Of a stretch of DNA of 64,000 nucleotides, positions 7,433 to 15,728 are shown piece after piece. Location of the stretch: NCBI RefSeq assembly GCF_014697075.1, contig NZ_JACJRE010000003.1, positions 186,001 to 250,000 of the forward strand. The letters are read 5' to 3'. The translations under genes were made by a program, and so were the position numbers. This stretch comes from Tolypothrix sp. FACHB-123 (GTDB taxonomy: Bacteria; Cyanobacteriota; Cyanobacteriia; Cyanobacteriales; Nostocaceae). Within the stretch, counting starts at the first letter, position 1. Each line of letters opens with the position of its first letter. The notes under the pieces are model-generated. The model worked only from the letters and a program-made list of their open reading frames with translations, was not told the origin of the DNA and made no database searches.

Positions 7433-9127
7433 ATGCTGCGACTAGAACATATTAGTAAAATTTACCCTACAGGTGAAGTTCTTAAGGACATCAACTGGGA
7501 AGTCAAACCAGGCGATCGCATCGGCTTAGTCGGTGTCAATGGTGCAGGTAAATCTACCCAGCTAAAAATTATATCTGGGGAAATGGAACCCACATCAGGC
7601 GAAATTATTCGTCCGGCGAGTTTACATATAGCTTACCTGAACCAAGAATTTGAAGTTGACCCCAGTCGGACTGTCAGAGAAGAATTTTGGACTGTATTTA
7701 AAGAAGCGAATCAAGTACAGCTTTCCATCGCTGAAGTGACAAGAGAGATGGAAACTGCGACTCCAGAGGAACTGGATAAATTAATCCACAAATTAGACAA
7801 ATTACAGCGTCAATTTGAAGCCTTAGACGGCTACGGTTTAGAATCACGCATCGGGAAAATCTTACCAGAAATGGGATTTGAACAAGAAGATGGCGATCGC
7901 CTCGTTAGCGCCTTCTCTGGTGGTTGGCAGATGCGGATGAGTTTGGGTAAAATTCTGTTGCAAAAACCCGATTTATTGCTACTGGACGAACCGACTAACC
8001 ATTTAGACTTAGAAACTATTGAATGGTTAGAAAATTACCTCAGAAGTCTGACAACGCCAATGGTCATAGTTTCCCATGACCGAGAGTTTCTTGACCGTCT
8101 CTGTAATCAAATTGTCGAAACTGAACGCGGTGTTTCTACTAGTTACCTGGGTAATTATTCTGCATACTTGCTACAAAAAGCGGAAAATGAATCAGCACAA
8201 TTAAGTGCTTACGAACGCCAGCAGAAAGAAATCGAAAAACAACAAACATTTGTTGATAGATTCCGCGCTAGTGCTACCCGCAGTACCCAAGCTAAAAGCC
8301 GCGAAAAACAACTAGAAAAAATTGAGCGCATTGAAGCACCAACAGCAGGGGTAAGAACTCTGCATTTCCGCTTCCCCGATGCACCTCGTAGCGGTAGAGA
8401 AGTGGTGAATATTAAAGATTTGACTCATATCTATGATGATAAAATCTTGTTTTTGGGTGCGAATCTCTTTATTGAAAAAGGCGATCGCATTGCTTTCTTA
8501 GGCCCCAATGGTGCAGGTAAATCTACCCTATTGCGGGTAATTATGGGTATGGAGCCACCCACAGAAGGTACTGTAAAATTAGGCGATCACAATGTAATTC
8601 CTGGTTACTTTGAGCAAAATCAAGCAGAAGCTTTGGATTTACAAAAAACAGTCATGGAAACAATTCACGATGAAGTTCCTGACTGGAAAAATGAAGAAGT
8701 GCGTACACTTTTAGGACGTTTCTTATTTACTGGAGACACAGTATTTAAACAAGTTGGTGCATTAAGTGGCGGCGAAAAAGCGCGTCTAGCTTTAGCAAAA
8801 ATGCTCTTACGTCCGGCGAACTTACTCATATTAGATGAGCCGACAAACCATTTAGATATTCCAGCAAAAGAAATGTTGGAAGAAGCACTGCAAAATTACG
8901 ATGGTACGGCGATTGTTGTCTCTCACGACCGTTATTTTATCTCCCAAGTAGCGAATAAAATTGTGGAAATTCGCGATGGTGAATTCCGCGTCTACTTAGG
9001 CGATTATCATTACTATCTGGATAAAATTGCTGAAGAAAAAGAACAAGCCAAGTTAGAGGCGATCGCAGCTGAAAAGGCTGCTAAGAAAGCCGCTAAAGCC
9101 GCTAAAGCTTCAACAAAGCGTAAATAA
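7433..9127 (+). CDS. ABC-F family ATP-binding protein (translation factor type)
   Basis: A 564-residue protein with two ABC ATPase domains and no membrane segments. Walker A motifs are GVNGAGKST (about residue 37) and GPNGAGKST (about 358); signatures are FSGGWQMRM and LSGGEKARLA; Walker B is LLLLDEPTNHLD and LLILDEPTNHLD. The linker between them is charged (ERQQKEIEKQQTFVDRF), as in ABC-F proteins that act on the ribosome. The C-terminus is Lys/Ala-rich. The frame opens at a TTG at 7430, but the ATG at 7433 is the better start. The exact subfamily (Uup-, EttA- or YdiF-like) cannot be fixed by eye. Confidence 0.92.
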   Translation: MLRLEHISKIYPTGEVLKDINWEVKPGDRIGLVGVNGAGKSTQLKIISGEMEPTSGEIIRPASLHIAYLNQEFEVDPSRTVREEFWTVFKEANQVQLSIAEVTREMETATPEELDKLIHKLDKLQRQFEALDGYGLESRIGKILPEMGFEQEDGDRLVSAFSGGWQMRMSLGKILLQKPDLLLLDEPTNHLDLETIEWLENYLRSLTTPMVIVSHDREFLDRLCNQIVETERGVSTSYLGNYSAYLLQKAENESAQLSAYERQQKEIEKQQTFVDRFRASATRSTQAKSREKQLEKIERIEAPTAGVRTLHFRFPDAPRSGREVVNIKDLTHIYDDKILFLGANLFIEKGDRIAFLGPNGAGKSTLLRVIMGMEPPTEGTVKLGDHNVIPGYFEQNQAEALDLQKTVMETIHDEVPDWKNEEVRTLLGRFLFTGDTVFKQVGALSGGEKARLALAKMLLRPANLLILDEPTNHLDIPAKEMLEEALQNYDGTAIVVSHDRYFISQVANKIVEIRDGEFRVYLGDYHYYLDKIAEEKEQAKLEAIAAEKAAKKAAKAAKASTKRK

Positions 9128-9521
9128 GCAGGTCGTCGCCGTAAAATTTAAATCGGGTGCGTGATGCTAAAATTCCTTGGTTGACAAGGATTAATACCTA
9201 AATTTAAGCATTACGCACTACTACGATTTAAAGATTTATTAACCAGGAATTAATACACATTTGCAGAAATACCACTCAAGCTGCAACATCTGTGGTAAAA
9301 CCCAAGTTAGAGATTAACTACTGACGGTACACAAAAGCTTTTTTGGGATAATTAGCCCCACACAATTATCACAAATAATACGCAAAAGTTACTAAAGTTA
9401 AAAAAAATCTAAAAAATACTGAAACTTTTCATAAAAGAAGTTAATAAGCAGAAATCCTCTTGCAGTGGTGATTAGCAGTGGTATCATTCGGGTATTACAA
9501 AAAGTAAAGGGCAATTTTACT
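9128..9521. other. Intergenic region with an extended imperfect hairpin (MITE-like)
   Basis: No gene is seen. GTGCGTGATGCTAAAATT (9157-9174) pairs with 9201-9218 at 16 of 18 positions, and outside it TTTAAATCG (about 9147) pairs with CGATTTAAA (about 9223), giving a long imperfect hairpin typical of non-coding palindromic elements. The rest is AT-rich leader of gpmI. Confidence 0.55.
9157..9218. repeat. 62-bp palindromic element
   Basis: Inverted repeat of 18 bases with two mismatches (arms 9157-9174 and 9201-9218) around a 26-base loop, ending GTGCGT...ACGCAC. It is probably a copy of a dispersed palindromic repeat. Confidence 0.6.
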
Positions 9522-11120
9522 ATGACCAAAGCACCTGTTGCTCCTGTGGTGCTAGTCATTTTAGACGGATGGGGCTACTGCGAGGAGAAGCGTGGAAACG
9601 CGATTGTTAATGCGAAAACTCCAGTCATGGATAGCTTATGGGCAGCTTATCCACACACCCTCATCCGCACCTCAGGAAAAGCCGTAGGGTTGCCAGATGG
9701 ACAAATGGGCAACTCGGAAGTTGGTCATTTGAACATTGGCGCTGGACGGGTAGTACCGCAAGAATTGGTACGCATCTCCGATGCGGTGGAAGACGGTTCT
9801 ATCAAGCTCAACCCAGCACTTGTCAAAATTTGCCAGGAAGTGCGCGATCGCAATGGCAAGCTGCATATAGTCGGTCTGTGTTCCGAGGGTGGCGTACATT
9901 CCCATCTCACCCACGTAGCAGGTCTACTAGAGTTAGCTAAGGATCGGCAAGTTTCCCAAGTTTGTATCCACGCCATTACCGATGGTCGTGACACCACACC
10001 GACCGAAGGTATCAAAGCAATTGGGCAATTGCAAGAATATATAGACCGCATAGGTATTGGGCAGATAGTCACCCTGAGCGGTCGCTACTACGCGATGGAT
10101 CGCGATCATCGTTGGGATCGGGTTAAACGTGCTTATGACGTAATGACCCAAGATGAGGTGACTGACAATCGCCAAGCTGTAGAAATCTTAAAAGCATCCT
10201 ACGCCGCCGGAGTCACAGACGAGTTCATCAACCCCACACGCATTGCTTCTGGCGCAATTGCAGCCGGGGATGGAGTCATTTTCTTCAACTTCCGCCCCGA
10301 TCGCGCTAGACAACTCACTCAAGCTTTTGTTAGCCCAGAATTTACAGGCTTTGAAAGACAGCTGATTCAACCCCTAGCCTTTGCTACTTTTACTCAGTAC
10401 GATCCAGATTTAAAAGTAGCGATCGCCTTTGAGCCGCAAAATCTCACCAATATTTTGGGAGAAGTTATTGCTAATCAGGGTTTAAAGCAGTTCCGCACCG
10501 CAGAAACAGAAAAATACGCCCACGTTACCTACTTTTTCAATGGCGGTCTAGAAGAACCTTTTGCAGGCGAAGATCGGGAACTCGTAAGCAGTCCAATGGT
10601 AGCAACTTACGACAAAGCCCCAGCGATGTCAGCAGAAGCAGTTACAGATGTAGCGATCGCCGCGATTGAAAAATGTATCTACTCGTTAGTTGTCATTAAC
10701 TATGCCAACCCAGACATGGTCGGGCACACGGGTCAGATAGAAGCTACGATAGAAGCAATTGAAAAAGTTGATCGCTGTTTGGGTCGCCTACTTGCTAGCA
10801 TTACTAAAATCGGGGGAACCACAATTATTACTGCCGATCACGGTAATGCTGAGTACATGCTAGATGATGCGGGTAATCCTTGGACAGCCCACACCACCAA
10901 CCCTGTACCTTTAATTCTGTTGGAAGGAGAAAAAGTCAAAATCCCTGGACATGGTACAAACGTCGAACTGCGAAGCGATGGCAAGCTAGCCGACATTGCA
11001 CCAACTATTCTCGAGATTTTACAACTACCTCAGCCATCAGAAATGACAGGGCGATCGCTAGTAGTCCCAGCCGGATATGATGTGCAACGCAGTCGTACTC
11101 CTGCCCAAGTAGGTTTGTAA
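9522..11120 (+). CDS. gpmI: 2,3-bisphosphoglycerate-independent phosphoglycerate mutase
   Basis: Interconverts 3- and 2-phosphoglycerate in glycolysis; Mn-dependent, alkaline-phosphatase superfamily. LDGWG (metal Asp), GNSEVGHLNIGAGR (phosphoserine nucleophile), EGGVHSH, DGRDT, RYYAMDRDHRWDR and ADHGNAE are all present in order. A GTG at 9465 is in frame but adds 19 residues unlike the family; ATG at 9522 (MTKAPVAPVVLVILDGWG) gives 532 aa, close to usual. secG follows; a short hairpin lies between them. Confidence 0.96.
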   Translation: MTKAPVAPVVLVILDGWGYCEEKRGNAIVNAKTPVMDSLWAAYPHTLIRTSGKAVGLPDGQMGNSEVGHLNIGAGRVVPQELVRISDAVEDGSIKLNPALVKICQEVRDRNGKLHIVGLCSEGGVHSHLTHVAGLLELAKDRQVSQVCIHAITDGRDTTPTEGIKAIGQLQEYIDRIGIGQIVTLSGRYYAMDRDHRWDRVKRAYDVMTQDEVTDNRQAVEILKASYAAGVTDEFINPTRIASGAIAAGDGVIFFNFRPDRARQLTQAFVSPEFTGFERQLIQPLAFATFTQYDPDLKVAIAFEPQNLTNILGEVIANQGLKQFRTAETEKYAHVTYFFNGGLEEPFAGEDRELVSSPMVATYDKAPAMSAEAVTDVAIAAIEKCIYSLVVINYANPDMVGHTGQIEATIEAIEKVDRCLGRLLASITKIGGTTIITADHGNAEYMLDDAGNPWTAHTTNPVPLILLEGEKVKIPGHGTNVELRSDGKLADIAPTILEILQLPQPSEMTGRSLVVPAGYDVQRSRTPAQVGL

Positions 11121-11126
11121 ACAAGA

Positions 11127-11149
11127 TAACAGTTAACATTTAACTGTTA
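11127..11149. other. 10-bp perfect hairpin between gpmI and secG
   Basis: TAACAGTTAA and TTAACTGTTA pair perfectly around a CAT loop, six bases after the gpmI stop. It is AT-rich with no strong T-run, so it may be a weak terminator or RNA-stabilising hairpin. Confidence 0.4.
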
Positions 11150-11202
11150 GCTTCACCCTGACACTTTTGTTTTGAAATTGACTATCTATTAAGATTGCTA
11201 CC

Positions 11203-11436
11203 ATGACAGTTTCTAATATTGTTCAAGGAATTTGGGCACTTTCCGCCGTTGGTTTAATCGTCTTAGTGTTGCTGCATAGTCCCAAAGGAGATGGTATTGG
11301 AGCCATTGGCGGACAAGCTCAACTATTTAGCAGCACCAAAAGTGCAGAAAACACCTTAAACCGAATTACTTGGGCATTAACAGTAATTTTTCTCGGTTTA
11401 ACAGTAGTTTTAAGCGCCGGCTGGCTACCTAAGTAA
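11203..11436 (+). CDS. secG: Preprotein translocase subunit SecG
   Basis: A 77-residue protein with two membrane segments (about residues 5-25 and 53-72) and the conserved loop LLHSPKGDGIGAIGGQ then SAENTLNRITW. SecG assists SecYEG in protein export across the plasma or thylakoid membrane. The gpmI-secG neighbourhood is common in cyanobacteria and fits co-transcription. Confidence 0.95.
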   Translation: MTVSNIVQGIWALSAVGLIVLVLLHSPKGDGIGAIGGQAQLFSSTKSAENTLNRITWALTVIFLGLTVVLSAGWLPK

Positions 11437-11453
11437 CCATAGGGAATAGGGAC

Positions 11454-12194
11454 ATGGGGCAAAAAATCCAATACCCAACACCCAACCCCCGGAAAAATTT
11501 ATTTCTACAACAGTTACTAGCAGTTCTTACCTTAGCCATAGGTACGGGGCTGCTAGTTATTTTTACTCATCTTCCTGCTACCGCCTCATTTCCTTCACTA
11601 AAACCCCATCCTTTACCGCCAACCTTAGCCCAATGGCAAGATAAAACCAACAGTGGCAATTATTTTGGAGAAATTACACCCACTCAAGTTGGTTATCTAG
11701 TTTGGTCGCAGTTTCCTATTAAAGTTTACATAGAAACGCCAACAACAATTAACAGCCAGCAAGCGCAAGCTTGGGTTAACAGCATCTTACAGGCTGTGCA
11801 AGAGTGGAATGCTTATTTACCTTTATTAATAGTAGAAAAACCAGAGGTTGCAGATATTAAAATTTTGCGAAAAGCGCCACCTCTGCAAATTTCTCCTACC
11901 GATAAAATTCCCCGTGCGCGTTCAGCATTAACTACTTACGAGTTATATACCAACAACAAAATTTTATTGCATCGCTTCACTATATTATTAAGCCCTAGCC
12001 AGACTGGTAATTATGTCCTAGCCGCAGCGCGTCACGAACTCGGCCACGCCTTGGGAATTTGGGGTCATAGTCCGTTACAAACTGATGCTTTATACTTTTC
12101 TCAAGTTCGCCAACCACCGCCGATTTCTGCTAGAGATGTGAATACCTTGAAACGGGTTTATGAACAGCCAACTAGTTTGGGATGGTCTTCATAG
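11454..12194 (+). CDS. Predicted exported zinc metalloprotease (metzincin-like, HEXXHXXGXXH)
   Basis: The 246-residue product has an N-terminal hydrophobic segment (about residues 18-42) that looks like a signal anchor or signal peptide with an ATAS site. Near residue 196 it carries HELGHALGIWGH, the extended HEXXHXXGXXH zinc motif of metzincins; the catalytic Glu and three zinc His are intact. A short stretch after it (VRQPPPISARDVNTLKRVY) resembles matrixin-like proteins of cyanobacteria. It starts 17 bases after secG, so probably the same transcript. Substrate unknown. Confidence 0.8.
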   Translation: MGQKIQYPTPNPRKNLFLQQLLAVLTLAIGTGLLVIFTHLPATASFPSLKPHPLPPTLAQWQDKTNSGNYFGEITPTQVGYLVWSQFPIKVYIETPTTINSQQAQAWVNSILQAVQEWNAYLPLLIVEKPEVADIKILRKAPPLQISPTDKIPRARSALTTYELYTNNKILLHRFTILLSPSQTGNYVLAAARHELGHALGIWGHSPLQTDALYFSQVRQPPPISARDVNTLKRVYEQPTSLGWSS

Positions 12195-12438
12195 TCGCTT
12201 AAGTTTTAACAGGTAAGAAAAACGTAATATGTAAAATTTTGCAACTCACTCCAAAGCTATATTGAGCAAGGCTTACTTTAGCCAGTGTTGTTCACTGTTA
12301 TTGCTCGGTCGAGGTTATTAAATTTTTTAGAATACAGTTTTCCCATTTCGACACAGTGATTCCTACTAATTTTTACTGGTGACGTGAATATCTCCGGAAG
12401 GCTAGACTATCAGAGCAAACTGTGTTTTAAAAAACACT

Positions 12439-14217
12439 ATGACTCTCTGCATCAATACTCAATGCCCAAAACCCCAAAATTCTGAAAATATACTGTTTTG
12501 TCAAGCTTGTGGCTCAGAATTGCTCTTGGAAGGAAGGTATCGAGTGACTCGTCAATTAGGCGCTGGTGGTTTTGCCAAGACATTTGAAGTCAACGACAGC
12601 AACACCCTCAAAGTTTTAAAAGTTCTGATGCTGATGGATGATGCCAAAGCAGTATCGCTGTTTCAGCAAGAGGCACAAGTATTAAGCCATTTGAATCACC
12701 CAGGAATTCCGAAGGGAGATGGGTACTTTACCTTCTTTCCTAAAAATAGCCAAGCGCCACTGCATTGCTTGGTAATGGAGAAAATTGAGGGGTTGGATTT
12801 GCACCAATACATGGAACAACGAAATAATCGTCCCATTGATGAAAATTTAGCACTTTTATGGCTCACTCAGTTAACAAATATTTTATATGAAGTGCATCAG
12901 CATAACTTTTTTCATAGAGATATTAAGCCACCAAATATTATGCTAAAAGCAGATGGAAATCTGGCTTTAATTGACTTTGGTACAGCAAGAGAAGTTACAC
13001 AAACCTATTATCAAAAAGCAGCAGGGCAGAATATAACAGGAATTATTTCACCAGGCTATACACCACTAGAACAAGCTAATGGTAAAGCCGTACCACAATC
13101 AGACTTCTTCGCTCTTGGTCGCACATTTGTTTATTTACTTACTGGTAAATCTCCAGATCAATTTTCTGAAAATCCACGAACTGGTAAGTTAATGTGGCGA
13201 GATAGCGCCTCACAAATATCTAAACAGGTAGCTGGTTTGATTGATTATCTGATGGAAGCATTTCCTGGAAAGCGTCCTCAGAATGCTCAGATGATTTTGA
13301 GGTGTCTATCAGAAATTAGTTCAACTGTACAGCCATATTCCCCTTCTTTACCAGCATCACAATTACCACCTACCGAAATAGAAAAGCCTAAACAAAGTAG
13401 GCAAGTTCAAACGTCAGTAACTACTGAAATTCAATCTTCAAAAACTGAAACGAAGATATTCTCTAGTAAGACTGCCCAATTCATAGGTGGAGTAATTGCT
13501 TTCGCTATACTTTTTTTAGTTAAATTTGGTGGTAGAGAAATTTATAAGTTATTTGATTCTCATCCGAGTCAGCCAGTTGTGACTTCAAAACAAACTGAAA
13601 TACAAGCAAGCAATTCTGCGGAATCGACAAATAATTCTGAGCCAGCAAATACTGATTCTACTAGTCAACAGCCTTCTATTCCCGAGGAAAATATACCCCC
13701 AAGTGTTCCATCTGGTTGGAAGAAGTCTCAAGGTGGCGGGGCAGAATTATGGTTGCCTCCAAGTTGGGAAGATAAAGATTTATATAAATCAATTAACAAG
13801 TTAGGTAGTCACAATCCAGAAGTTCAGCAATTTGTTCAACAAATGCAACAAAATCCCTTAGCTTTTCCAATTTGGGCTTTTGACTCGAACAATAGTGACT
13901 CAGGCTTAGTAACTAATGTAATTGTCTCCAAAGAACAAGTAAATTTTGCGACTAATTTAGAAACTTACTTACAAGAGGAGAGCAAGCAACTTCCTGCTCA
14001 AATTCGTATATTGGATATGAAAACTGGCTTGGTTGAAGATTATCAAGTAGGACGGATAATCACAGAAACATCATTCGGTATAAGCGGAAAACAAATATAT
14101 TATTTCATTAAAGATGGCAGGACTATTTGGAGTGTCATTTTTTCAACTGGGGCAGATGAATTTGAAAAACGATTACCAATCTTTGAAGCAAGTATTCGTA
14201 CCTTTTCAGTTAAGTAG
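12439..14217 (+). CDS. Membrane-tethered serine/threonine protein kinase with N-terminal zinc ribbon
   Basis: 592 aa. An N-terminal four-Cys motif (CINTQC...CQACGS) precedes a Hanks-type kinase domain at about residues 33-295: LGAGGFAKTF glycine loop, HRDIKPPN catalytic loop near residue 159, DFG near 179. The GTKPDQF-type APE region (SPGYTPLEQA) is also visible. A single membrane segment lies near residue 347, then a low-complexity linker (Ser/Asn/Thr rich) and a C-terminal domain of about 170 residues (WKKSQGGGAELWLPPSW onward). That domain is likely extracytoplasmic and resembles PsbP-like modules, with low certainty. The PPN in place of PEN in the catalytic loop is found in cyanobacterial kinases of this type. 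Confidence 0.88.
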   Translation: MTLCINTQCPKPQNSENILFCQACGSELLLEGRYRVTRQLGAGGFAKTFEVNDSNTLKVLKVLMLMDDAKAVSLFQQEAQVLSHLNHPGIPKGDGYFTFFPKNSQAPLHCLVMEKIEGLDLHQYMEQRNNRPIDENLALLWLTQLTNILYEVHQHNFFHRDIKPPNIMLKADGNLALIDFGTAREVTQTYYQKAAGQNITGIISPGYTPLEQANGKAVPQSDFFALGRTFVYLLTGKSPDQFSENPRTGKLMWRDSASQISKQVAGLIDYLMEAFPGKRPQNAQMILRCLSEISSTVQPYSPSLPASQLPPTEIEKPKQSRQVQTSVTTEIQSSKTETKIFSSKTAQFIGGVIAFAILFLVKFGGREIYKLFDSHPSQPVVTSKQTEIQASNSAESTNNSEPANTDSTSQQPSIPEENIPPSVPSGWKKSQGGGAELWLPPSWEDKDLYKSINKLGSHNPEVQQFVQQMQQNPLAFPIWAFDSNNSDSGLVTNVIVSKEQVNFATNLETYLQEESKQLPAQIRILDMKTGLVEDYQVGRIITETSFGISGKQIYYFIKDGRTIWSVIFSTGADEFEKRLPIFEASIRTFSVK

Positions 14218-14369
14218 TAGAGTTCACTGTGCCAATTTAGCACAATTAATTATACGTCCAAATTTCCCTTGCGTTTTAACGCTATATCTAATTCCTTTGT
14301 TGGTGTTTTTCGACTCTTTTTGATAAATTTTTAAGTTAGCGCGATCGCACTTTTACAGTACTTTATAAA

Positions 14370-14474
14370 TCAAATAAACAAACCACAATCAACCCTAAAG
14401 AATTCGCCTAAAGCTTGAGCTTGAGCTTTACTCATTTCTTGCTGACCATTAAGCACTTTTGAAACAATAATCCC
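14370..14474 (-). pseudogene. Relic of a HigA-type antitoxin C-terminus
   Basis: In a frame shifted from the neighbouring antitoxin gene, this stretch reads GIIVSKVLNGQQEMSKAQAQ and continues ALGEFFRVDCGLFI before a stop. That is the typical end of a HigA-type XRE antitoxin (V-S-x-VLNG-x-R-x-(M/I)-SK...ALAEFF-x-V). No N-terminal part exists. It seems to have been joined to the end of the gene at 14432-14767 by a deletion. Confidence 0.5.
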
Positions 14475-14767
14475 CGTTTCTTAACTAGGTGCAGCAGCTT
14501 CAGAGCAGTTCCACTAGGACGCTTCTGACCAATTTCCCACTTTTGAACTGTTGATGGACTAATATTTAAAATTGCTGGAAATACTGCTTGACTGACATGA
14601 GAGGATTCGCGTATTTGCTTAATTTGCTCAGGTTCTAGCGGTTCAATTGGAGACAAGCACAGGCTGTCAAATTCACGCAATGTAGTCTGATCCATCAATC
14701 CAGCCTTATGCAGCCCCGTAGCTGTTTCATGAACGGCTTCAAGAATCAGTGATTTCTTCTTCGGCAT
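14432..14767 (-). CDS. XRE-family antitoxin (HigA/NadS-like) with altered C-terminus
   Basis: 111 aa. Residues about 40-95 form an XRE domain: PLEPEQIKQIRESSHVSQAV, then FPAILNISPSTVQKWEIGQK and the typical RPSGTALKLLHLVKKRGL. This is the NadS/HigA2 antitoxin pattern. The last dozen residues (LFQKCLMVSKK) are out of frame over a remnant of a different antitoxin, so the native end was probably lost. Its start overlaps a decayed toxin-like frame upstream. Whether it is still functional is unclear. Confidence 0.65.
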   Translation of the reverse strand: MPKKKSLILEAVHETATGLHKAGLMDQTTLREFDSLCLSPIEPLEPEQIKQIRESSHVSQAVFPAILNISPSTVQKWEIGQKRPSGTALKLLHLVKKRGLLFQKCLMVSKK

Positions 14768-14900
14768 TACAAATTACCTCCATCAATTCATCTTCCAGCT
14801 TTGCTGTTTCTAGATCCTGTAGTGTGTAAGAAAACAAAATTGAAAACAACCCCTTTCTCAGGCGGCTATAAGTACGATACCCTGACGATAAAATAGTAAA
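14739..14900 (-). pseudogene. Possible relic of a RelE/HigB-type toxin
   Basis: A start-less open frame of 53 codons contains GYRTYSRLRKG near its beginning and KLEDELMEVICNAEE near its end, then a stop that overlaps the antitoxin start by 29 bases. GYRT and the terminal ELxEV-C-x-EE pattern are like the C-terminal half of HigB/NadT toxins, and toxin-first overlap is the normal arrangement. The N-terminal half is missing. The match is weak. Confidence 0.35.
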
Positions 14901-14921
14901 TTATCCGCGCCAATATGGAAA

Positions 14922-15194
14922 ATGACCATTAAAGAACAGATTACCCAAGAATTAGATAAATTACCTGAACCTTTATTGCAGGAAATTTTAGACTTTATTC
15001 AATTTTTGCAAGCCAAACGCCAAGAAGTTAGCATATCTTCAGATAATCAACCCATTCAAACACTTGTACCAGAGCATACTTTAACAGGTTCTACTGCCGA
15101 AGATTTATTAGAATTTGTGGGAAGTTGGGAAGGTTCAGACATCAGAGAATGTCTGCAACTAGTTCATGAAAATCGTATGCCTCTGGAATTTTAA
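14922..15194 (+). CDS. DUF2281-type (VapB-like) antitoxin
   Basis: A 90-residue acidic protein starting MTIKEQITQELDKLPEPLLQ and continuing with EILDFIQFLQAKR. This is the DUF2281 signature found in antitoxins that pair with PIN-domain toxins in cyanobacteria. The C-terminal half (DLLEFVGSWEGSD, then NRMPLEF) is the toxin-binding type tail. The PIN gene starts two bases after its stop, so the pair is translationally coupled. Confidence 0.85.
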   Translation: MTIKEQITQELDKLPEPLLQEILDFIQFLQAKRQEVSISSDNQPIQTLVPEHTLTGSTAEDLLEFVGSWEGSDIRECLQLVHENRMPLEF

Positions 15195-15196
15195 TT

Positions 15197-15640
15197 GTGT
15201 ATCTACTTGACACTAATCACTGTTCCTTCCTCATGGAAGGTTTACCTAGCGTTGCAAATCACTTGCGTTCCCTTGGTCAAGTACAATTAGCAACGAGTGT
15301 TATTGTAGCTGGGGAGTTGCGTTTTATGGCGCAAAATTCCCAAGAAAAAGCTGCTAATCTAATCAAAATAAATTTATTTCTGCGACGTATTAACCTATAT
15401 GGAATCGACAAAGAAACAACAGAAATATACGGTGATTTTAAATCAGAAATTATTAAGCAATACGGTGCAAAAGAAAAAAATAAACGTAAAACAACTAAAC
15501 TACATACCATTGGTATGAGCGAAAATGACCTTTGGATAGCGGCAACAGCTATACGCCATTCACTAATTATTGTTTCTTGTGACAGTGATTTTGAGCGAAT
15601 GCGACAAGTAAGAGAGTTTTCTTTAGAAAGTTGGGTTTAA
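15197..15640 (+). CDS. vapC: PIN-domain ribonuclease toxin (VapC-like)
   Basis: 147 aa with GTG start. The PIN acidic residues are present: Asp in YLLDTNH (about 5), Glu in VAGELRF (about 40), Asp in ENDLWIAA (about 111) and Asp in VSCDSDFERM (about 130). VapC toxins cleave tRNA or rRNA and are neutralised by the adjacent antitoxin. The order antitoxin-toxin with a two-base gap is standard. The complete active site suggests a functional toxin. Confidence 0.9.
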   Translation: MYLLDTNHCSFLMEGLPSVANHLRSLGQVQLATSVIVAGELRFMAQNSQEKAANLIKINLFLRRINLYGIDKETTEIYGDFKSEIIKQYGAKEKNKRKTTKLHTIGMSENDLWIAATAIRHSLIIVSCDSDFERMRQVREFSLESWV

Positions 15641-15728
15641 ATTAAGCAATCTAAAAATTAGTATAGCTGCACTTTTCCATAATCTCAGATGCAGTGCAGC
15701 TAACCAAAATTTATATCAGCACCCTTAC

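Noticed and set aside
9638-10370. Several open frames on both strands within gpmI
   Set aside because: They are shadows of a strongly conserved gene; composition and His/Thr-rich translations are not protein-like.
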